The notes beneath the pieces were generated by a model. That model did no database searches. It saw nothing but the letters and a program-made list of their open reading frames with translations, and was not told the origin of the DNA. A program made the translations under genes and the position numbers. A stretch of 64,000 nucleotides of DNA from Amblyomma americanum. Its lineage: Eukaryota > Arthropoda > Arachnida > Ixodida > Ixodidae. This document shows positions 57,365 to 64,000 of this stretch, in pieces (within the stretch, counting starts at the first letter, position 1; each line of letters starts with the position of its first letter). The DNA lies in NCBI RefSeq assembly GCF_052857255.1, contig NC_135500.1:165598683-165662682 (forward strand), in the 5' to 3' direction.

Positions 57365-57710
57365 TAGAAGACTGTAAGAAACTGTTATGGAAATATTGAA
57401 GGTAATGGTCTTTTCCTCTGATATGAAGCAAAATTTTTCATTTAAAGTGTTTCCAGCGATCGCAGCGAACTGTTAAAACTGCCATAGAAAAGCAATGGAG
57501 AACGCTTTTGACGACAGCAAAAACGTGAACAGAAAAAAAATACAAGACTGCCTTCGGATGATCTGCAGATATATTGATTGTTATAGTGAAGTGTTACATT
57601 ATATAAAAAAAATTGCGTCCATGAACGGTTTCCCGCTCAAAAATGCTTTTGTCCAGAACTGCTGGGTATGATAATTTTGGCACCATATAAATCCTGGTTA
57701 TCTTGTTTCA
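57365..57710 (+). repeat. Dispersed ~300-bp repeat, copy 2
   Basis: Collinear with 33490-33830, from 'attgaaggtaatggtc' through 'catagaaaagcaatggagaa' and 'gatctgcagatatattga' to 'agaactgctgggtatg'. It is non-coding, with no terminal motif recognised. Confidence 0.75.
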
Positions 57711-58833
57711 ATGTAGACGAACAAACAGGACAAAAAGAAATAAAGACGGTTGCATTGATTTCGGCTTCTGAAGAAAATGTCATAAGTATTGTCTTTTAAT
57801 GCTGTTGCGTTTCCGTAGATGCGTTTGATACCAAGTCATCCGGTAAATAGCGTAGCTAAACTGAGCAGAGCAAGAAACACATCAAAACACGGACGTGCGT
57901 GCGGTTTTTGTTAATTTTAAACGCGAACAAATACCCCCAAGGAACTTCCTAATAATGAAAATAGTTATAAATCCAGACAGAACGAAGGGGTCACTCTCTA
58001 TAAATCTTCACACAGGAACGCCGACAAACATAGCAGTTATCCATGCTCGGGTGGCTGTAGCAGTTAAGTGTGCCCGTTATCCACTGCGTATCGTCTCCGG
58101 CCAACAGGTCTGGACTGTGCAGCCAAGCGTACGGCGCGAAAGGGGGATGGTTAACTGTAGGAGAGTAACAATTCGCTATTGTAACTGATGACGTGAAGAA
58201 AGGAATTTTCGGAGAAACCCCCGCAGAACAAACAAACATACATACAAACATACTAAAACATACAAAAACAAATGAATCAAACTAACAGAAACGAACGAAG
58301 GACAGGAAACGGCGCAACTACATTTTTTTTGCCATTTTGAGTTGATAATCCCACCACATTCACTAGATTAACCTCTCTCCGGTACAAAAAAAACCTTTAA
58401 AAAATATCGAGAAAAAGAATTTTAAAAGAGCAAACCTTAGGAAACCGAAACTATAGGTGTCGGCTAAACAATAACATCACTAAGGACTAACCTACGAGGT
58501 CATAGATACTGTCACAAAAAAACTATCGCATGCGCGCCCTACTGGCTAAACTAGCGACTGTAATTGACAGCCTGCTGGGTCAATATTTGTCTGAAACGAC
58601 CAAAAGCAAGCTAGGAATTTTCTTCTTCAGCAAACGCACAGCGAATATCGACCGCCTTGCATCCAGTGACTTCCAACACGTAAGGCTGCCGGTAGAAATC
58701 TCCCCGACTGAGGTCATGAAATCAGAAGTTTAGTAATTCATTGTCGCTGAAACGAAACATAACCCCGCTGCGAAATTTGGCTCAAAGGACCAGAAATCTG
58801 CAGGCAGCGGCGGGTACGAGGCCAAACGCTGTT
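57711..58833. other. No recognisable gene
   Basis: A 67-residue plus-strand frame at 58530-58733 is unrecognised and unsupported. The remainder is AT-rich non-coding sequence. Confidence 0.4.
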
Positions 58834-58840
58834 GTTGAGG

Positions 58841-58889
58841 TCTATTCTATGGGACAGCGTACTGTGGCTATGCAGTGGAAGCTACGAGG
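58841..58889. repeat. Left arm of a ~50-bp inverted repeat enclosing a LINE fragment
   Basis: The reverse complement of this stretch ('cctcgtagcttccactgcat' and on to 'gctgtcccatagaatagac') matches 59621-59670 with about 45 of 50 positions identical. Confidence 0.75.
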
Positions 58890-59620
58890 CCGGGGGTGGT
58901 GGTGGTGAAAACATTAATTATAGAGAGAGGTGTTGGGGGTCGTGAACTGAAGAGTCATGCCCTTACAACCGCCAATGGGATGCCTCGTCAGGCACCCCAC
59001 TGGCGGTTGCCGCCGCCCGGGCGCGCTGCGTTAAGGCCCTTTGGGCCTCGAGGGTGCAGCAGCCGGTCAGGGTCGCCTCCCAGTCCTCTCGGGTGGGGTT
59101 TGGGATAGGGGGTAGGGATAGGGTTCTGCTGGCAGGCCCACACCATGTGGTAGGTGTCAGACACCTCCCCACAGTGTGAGCACGGCCCGTCGAATTGAGG
59201 ATTGAAATGCTTTAAAGTTGCGCGGCACAGCATCGTGTTAGTGAGCAGGTGCAGGAGTACCCTCTCTTTGGCCTTCCCCAGCCCTTTGCACGGGGTGGGA
59301 AGAGTTTGGTGCGTGGATTTGTAATAATCGCATATTTCCTTAAACATATAAACCGGATTGAAATCGGAGTCCTGGTCAGCGTCGGGTCCCGTGGAAAACG
59401 CCAGGAGAGAGGGCGCGCGGGCGGCGGCGTCGGCTGCTTCATTTCGGTGGAGGCCTTGGTGACCTGGAGCCCAAACGAGAGATCGTTGCGCAGGATCCGA
59501 GTCTCGGCTACAATTATGGCAGATGCGATAAGCCAGGGGAGGCCGAGAAGCCGGCTTCCACCAGCTCGCTGTTCGCACGCACGCAAGAACCAAATACATC
59601 GGCCTGTCAGCTAGAGGCGC
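58890..59620 (-). mobile_element. LINE 3' fragment: RNase H C-terminal part, zinc knuckle and 3' end
   Basis: On the minus strand: a VWAPGHQGLHRNEAADAAARA block (RNase H with catalytic Asp present, around 59475-59415), then DSDFNPVYMFKEICDYYKS and a CSHCGEVSDTYHMVWAC zinc knuckle (around 59185-59135). A frame change near 59110 leads into TREDWEATLTGC and a stop near 58963. The 3' end reads 'taatgttttcaccaccacca'. The zinc knuckle spacing is the same as in both LINEs at 44.7-49.8 kb, but the sequence belongs to a different family. Confidence 0.8.
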
Positions 59621-59670
59621 GCGCTCGTAGCTTCCACTGCATAACCACAGAAATCTGTCCCCTAGATAGT
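59621..59670. repeat. Right arm of the inverted repeat enclosing the LINE fragment
   Basis: 'gctcgtagcttccactgcat' through 'tctgtcccctagatag' is the inverted counterpart of 58841-58889. Confidence 0.75.
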
Positions 59671-60028
59671 TATCAGTGAAGGGGAGAAAGAAGGACTGAA
59701 ATGCGGTGTTATCAGGCAATGACTATTTCGCTTCCCTACTCAAGGGGGTAAAAGATAGAGTGAAAGAAAAGAAAGGAGGTAAGTTGAGTTCAATTCGTTG
59801 CTTGAATGAAACTCTCTCATTAAGACTCTTGTGACCTAAGAAAACAAAGGACATTTACAGAGTTTATAGACCGGCGCTCATAAATATGGCTTTCAATAAA
59901 ACCGTAACTGGGCCATTAAAGGTGTTAAATTCTCCGTTAACTCCTTGTGTGCTGACATCACACTCTTTCCTCTTTCGACAGTAATTAGAGGTAGAGGCGA
60001 ACTGTAGGGGAAGAAGAAGAAACCGATA

Positions 60029-60210
60029 ATGGCGTCGCGGACGCAGCTACGAATTCCTGTAGATGCCACAGTTGTGTCTAGCGGGTCGGAGAGCCTGGCG
60101 CAGGCCATGCCTCTGCTGCTTCCCTGCGCCGTCCTCTTCGGGTCAGTGGTGGCCTTCTTCTTCGGTTGGACGGGCACGCTGATTGTCTTCAAGACCAACA
60201 TCTTCCACAG
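60029..60210 (+). CDS. Probable first coding exon of an unidentified membrane protein
   Basis: The ATG has a good context (A at -3, G at +4). It opens a 60-codon stretch ending AG before a consensus donor (GTACGC) at 60211. Residues 1-26 are polar. Residues 27-54 form one strong hydrophobic segment (MPLLLPCAVLF..AFFFGW..LIVF), then Lys-Thr-Asn-Ile-Phe-His. This looks like an N-terminal signal anchor or first membrane helix. A pyrimidine-rich acceptor-like site ends at 59981 (ctctttcgacag), so a non-coding exon may precede it. No continuation exon was found in the remaining 3.8 kb, and the family is not recognised. The GC content is higher than in the surrounding DNA. Confidence 0.5.
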
Positions 60211-60569
60211 GTACGCACCCTGTCCATTAGCCTTGTTAAGAACATGTCGCCACTACGACCATGGTTTCAAGTCCAGCTTCGTACGTAGAAAGTGTGCTTG
60301 AGCAAGACTACGTGGGCTTAGCAGGCTCACTGGTGTGCAAAAATCAAACTGTGTGATAGCGAATGTGGACGAAGGATGAAACGCTTACGACACGTACAAG
60401 CGAAATGTTTCAACATTACTTACAAATACCAGAAAGGGTCAATTTATTGTACCGAGATAGTACCGCATCAAACAGCAGTCTATTGGGCAGGCAACATGAA
60501 GCAGACCAAGAGCTGTGAGTGAGGTTATTCACCATACAAAACTCCTCGAAGAATCCTTGCACAGTGCTT

Positions 60570-60575
<6 letters not shown>

Positions 60576-60667
<92 letters not shown>

Positions 60668-60706
60668 AACCATCATCATCATCATAACCATCATCATCAT
60701 CATCAT
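60576..60706 (+). repeat. (CAT)n microsatellite
   Basis: About 30 uninterrupted CAT units followed by interrupted ones (cataac). It creates false poly-His, poly-Ile, poly-Met and poly-Asp frames. It is continuous with the RTE 3'-end fragment to its right. Confidence 0.97.
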
Positions 60707-60760
60707 CACTACGCCCACTGAAGGACAAAAGCCTTACCCATTTCTCTCCAAATGATATAA
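60700..60760 (-). repeat. RTE LINE 3'-end fragment attached to the (CAT)n tract
   Basis: 'catcatcactacgcccactg' then 'aaggacaaaagcc' and 'tctctccaa' matches the 3' end of the minus-strand RTE element at 52122-52160 ('cactacgtccactggaggac' then 'aaaggcagc'). It is a severely 5'-truncated RTE insertion whose simple-repeat tail expanded. Confidence 0.6.
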
Positions 60761-61611
60761 CTCAAGCTTTAGGGCAAGCATCGTAGTGACTGCTAATACC
60801 TGTAAGCCAACGAGTGTCTTCTATTTCTTGGAATTTAATGTACCAAACTTATGCGTGCTCGGTCCGTGTGACATTTTTCATTTTCTTTAAAACAGTGTAC
60901 GCCTAGTGAACGCTCACTGGTGCATATCGCGCTGAGATGAAGGTGCCTTGACTGCTAAATTATACTTCTTTATTATTTGGGGCGCAGGACTATCTACCCT
61001 GAAGGTGCCTTTCGTTCAGAGGCTCTGCTTCCAAACAATGCAAGTAACACGGTCGACTACGGCCATTCTGCTTCTGGAAACCTGCACCGCGGCAAGACCA
61101 TTACCCATGACAGCACTTCCTCTCTTGCGAACGAGGAGCTACGCGTGCATCATAGACCCTAGAAGGACCCACCACATTACTCTCGAACTTCTTTGCACAT
61201 GATTCAAGTATTGTTCGGCCTATTTGTTGAGCAGATTATATGAACTGATCTGCATGGTGCTTAAAGTATTGACTAAACTACATTTTTCTCATGCTCTTTT
61301 GATGGAAAAGTGCTTGGTATTCTTTTTGAACAGAAATTTTATATTTTGCTTTCATATGTCATTAGTAGAGCACAATGCAAAGCAATACAACCTCAGCTCT
61401 CACAGTGCAGCCCCCAGGATATTCGAGAAGCCTCGACCTCCACTGGGACTTGAGTGATCCTGATAGATCTTTTCTAGACCTCGCGCTATGACTTGTCAGA
61501 CTGTTATTAGCGATTACTTTCAGAGGTGAAAGAGTGTTTGAATTTAGTGTCTGCCAAAATAAACTACCACGATGTTTTACTTGGTAACAAGCACCACTTT
61601 TTCTGTGCCGC
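60761..61611. other. No recognisable gene
   Basis: Short frames only. No exon with matching phase for the membrane-protein exon at 60029 was found. Confidence 0.4.
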
Positions 61612-61745
61612 TATCACCATCATCATCATTAAGCCAATTTCGTTAATTGCAAGACATAGGCGTGTCACACTGTACTCCAAGTCAGCTTCTCCTGGACCAT
61701 ATGTGGGCACTTTTCCCCCCAAATTTTCTAAGCTTATCTGCCCAA
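61612..61745 (-). repeat. Diverged RTE LINE 3'-end fragment
   Basis: It begins with CAT repeats ('caccatcatcatcat'). After a diverged stretch it shows 'ccccaaattttctaagctta' and 'tctgcccaaagctttt', which parallels 'ccgcaaactttttaatctca' and 'tccgccaacctgacttt' in the element at 52180-52230. Confidence 0.45.
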
Positions 61746-62173
61746 AGCTTTTGCGTGATGTAATTAGCAACAATCACATTTATAATGCGTGAGGGAACCC
61801 TTAGCATCTCTATAGGAGACGATATGTCGTAATGGCTCTCTTAAAAGGAGCGACTGTTTATTTTAGCCGGTTCAGAGCAGAATATGACATTCTGTGGATG
61901 CACAAGTCCTTCACCTGCGTCATGACCTGCCCCCTGAAGTAGTAATAATTACTTTATTAGTGGCAAGGCCCCCTTCATGTCCAAGCAACACATGACGCTC
62001 GTCGAAAGTAGTGTCCTTTGCATCGCCACGAAGATCTTGGCAAGTGAACAGCTGCCGTTCTTGGCCCGTCTGTTATGCTTTCAGAAATTAGTATTAGAAT
62101 TGCTACAGAGAAAACCCGTTCACAGACAGGGCATGAAGTTGGCTGCCTGTGTTTAGAGCATCGCATTGAGGTC

Positions 62174-62636
62174 GATATCAGAATACATCGGTGAATGACC
62201 TGTCGTACTTTTCAGAAAACGAATCTTTGCAGTGTTTGTTCATTCTTCAAAGCTGCTGGTATGCCGCTTTATCGCATTGTGATACAAAGCGCGACCAGAT
62301 TTATCTCGATTGATCGCATCCAGGTGGAGCTGATTCTACGTTGTTTCAGAATGCTGTAACTTTCAACGCTGTATCTCGAAAGCTCGCTATCAGCTTTAAA
62401 TGGAGCATGGCCGAGAGCGGCGGGAATTCTGTTCCACGACCGCGGAGCACGCTTGTTGGTACGCCGCCGCCGAGTCGTTCAGTTCTTTGCGGGCTCAAGT
62501 CAGCCCAAGTAAAGAGTTTTATTTGGAAAATATTTTCGCTGTCTTCCTGCTCTCCGGACTGCAGTCACCACTTCGATACAATATCGGAATATGACATCGG
62601 TGAATGGCCTGTGGTACTTTTGAGAAAACGAGCTTG
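62174..62636 (+). repeat. Pair of ~56-bp direct repeats about 400 bp apart
   Basis: 62174-62229 and 62580-62636 share 'atcggtgaatg.cctgt.gt', 'acttttNagaaaacga' and flanking 'gatatca/ggaata' blocks. No coding or structural reason is apparent; both could belong to one decayed repeat family. Confidence 0.65.
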
Positions 62637-64000
62637 GCAAAGACTCGCAGACTTCCTACGCACCAACCCTTCGATAGAGTGGCAGAGATAGTTTGAGCGC
62701 ACCAGAGAACCACCCCCAGCGCCGGGCTCTACCCACAGCTCACATTAGTCGACACTACCACAAGTGGAAAATTTTCGAGAGTACCCACTTTGTGCTTGTC
62801 ATGTAAGTACTTAATTCTACATTTGAGCAAGCGGGAAGAGGCCGGGTGGGTTACGACGCAATATGTCGCCAACCAATTCCACCTTGAAAACAAAAAAAAA
62901 ATATTACCACGTGCAGTTTAACTTTAAAAGAAGATACTGTGGTGTTCGCAAACTCACCGATTACTGGCGTTTTTTGTGCAAATAACTCAAGATTGCGTCT
63001 AAGACACCTGTTTACGAAAACCAAATTTAGTGGCCATAAGCAGATTTTTGAACAGCAGAAACTTGATAAACAGAATTCGGGAGCCCTTGTGCTGACTACC
63101 GACAGGATATTTTATTGCTGAGATCGAATAGACGGGAGGAAAAAGGCAAGAAACGAGAACAATACAACAACAGAGACCGCTTGAAAGGACGGGAAAAGGA
63201 AGAATGAGAACATAAAGAAGGAATGAGTTTCTAGTCGCAATAGAGGCACGGTGAATGGGAACCTAAAAGTAGACCTACACTTCAGCGCGAGGCAACTATA
63301 GGTTGGGAAGCGATATAGTCGAAGCGCTTTTTCTTGCCAAAGCAAGGGACGGGTGTGCCAGCTCAAATTCGCTTGCACTGCTACAAAAAGAAGTGCGTTA
63401 TTTGGAGGGACACCTTTTCACCAGCTTAGCACTTTCCGAGGTTTCTTAACACTCCGTATAGCCGATTTTCTTCGAGCTATAATTATGCTTATTTTTCCAC
63501 TCCGCTTTATCGCGGTATGTTTTTGTAGTTCATAAAATTTTCGCTTTTAATGTCTTTTCCTTTTTGACTCTCTTTTTTCAGTTTACAAAGGTTGTCGCTA
63601 AGCTTTTACTTTCGACTCTGCTTTGCCTCAACTGTTCTTTTGTTTGAAGCAGCTATGCATTGTCACTTTGGATTTTACTACGGATCTTTATTGTCATCCT
63701 GATGTTCGGGGTGGCGCGTCGTCTCCAATCGTGCTTTGTTCTTTTGGTTGTTCTTCTTTTTTCTTCTTTCTCGTGTTCGCTGTCGTTTGCTGATGGCTGA
63801 TTATTATTTTTCAGGAAAAGGTCAGCGGTCAGACGTCTTACAGGCTTCCTTGTCATTATTGCGACACATGTGACACAAAATGCCGCTTTTCGTCCGTTGG
63901 TGTTTCGCGCCCTGCGTGATGAATTCACCTACAGTATAACTCTTTTCTTGTTGCATTATAATTAGGTGGCAGTCCGCACCCGTCCCGTCTTTGTTGTTTC
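62637..64000. other. No recognisable gene
   Basis: Short frames only, including a 116-residue frame ending at 62691 that spans the second direct repeat and has no motif. Confidence 0.4.

Noticed and set aside
59900..60000. Possible SINE remnant just upstream of the membrane-protein exon
   Set aside because: Only 'gctgacatcacac' resembles the SINE body; the rest does not align.
60416..60755. Poly-Met, poly-His, poly-Ile and poly-Asp frames
   Set aside because: They are translations of the (CAT)n microsatellite in different frames.

Overview
The window looks like genomic DNA of a hard tick, probably a metastriate ixodid. The main reason is at least eight copies or pieces of a tRNA-headed SINE that I recognise as the Ruka family of ixodid ticks. 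Supporting reasons are RTE-like LINEs whose 3' ends carry CAT/ATG microsatellite tails, RNase H-bearing LINEs, spliced genes with GT/AG introns, and long gene-poor stretches. No bacterial operon, ribosomal RNA, true tRNA gene or CRISPR array was seen. The species is an inference.

Genes are sparse. On the minus strand, 13535-12217, two exons join in phase to give a 153-residue FIS1-like mitochondrial and peroxisomal fission protein. On the plus strand, 19119-19523 is one coding exon for a secreted 134-residue precursor with a single FMRF-amide site directly after a four-cysteine segment. On the minus strand, 36663-32856, two exons join in phase across a 3.3 kb intron to give a 160-residue secreted protein with ten cysteines in the mature part; its family is not recognised. 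On the plus strand, 60029-60210 is probably a first coding exon of an unidentified membrane protein.

The rest is mostly repeats. 25.5-27.0 kb is a decayed RTE-like LINE (plus) and 52.0-53.6 kb a second one (minus). 44.7-49.8 kb is a decayed RNase H LINE (plus) split by a younger LINE inserted in the opposite direction (47.2-48.9 kb), with a 13-bp target duplication and a 5' inversion. 58.9-59.6 kb is a third RNase H LINE fragment, enclosed by a 50-bp inverted repeat. 29-37.6 kb is rich in fold-back structures: an array of a self-complementary decamer, a perfect 35-bp hairpin, a 625-bp element with about 160-bp inverted arms, and three imperfect hairpins. Several of these lie inside the intron of the secreted-protein gene. 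A roughly 300-bp dispersed repeat is present three times.

Nothing indicates that the genes act together. They look like unrelated genes separated by transposon-derived DNA. The items most worth checking are the cysteine-bearing FMRFamide precursor, the ten-cysteine secreted protein, and the fold-back cluster.
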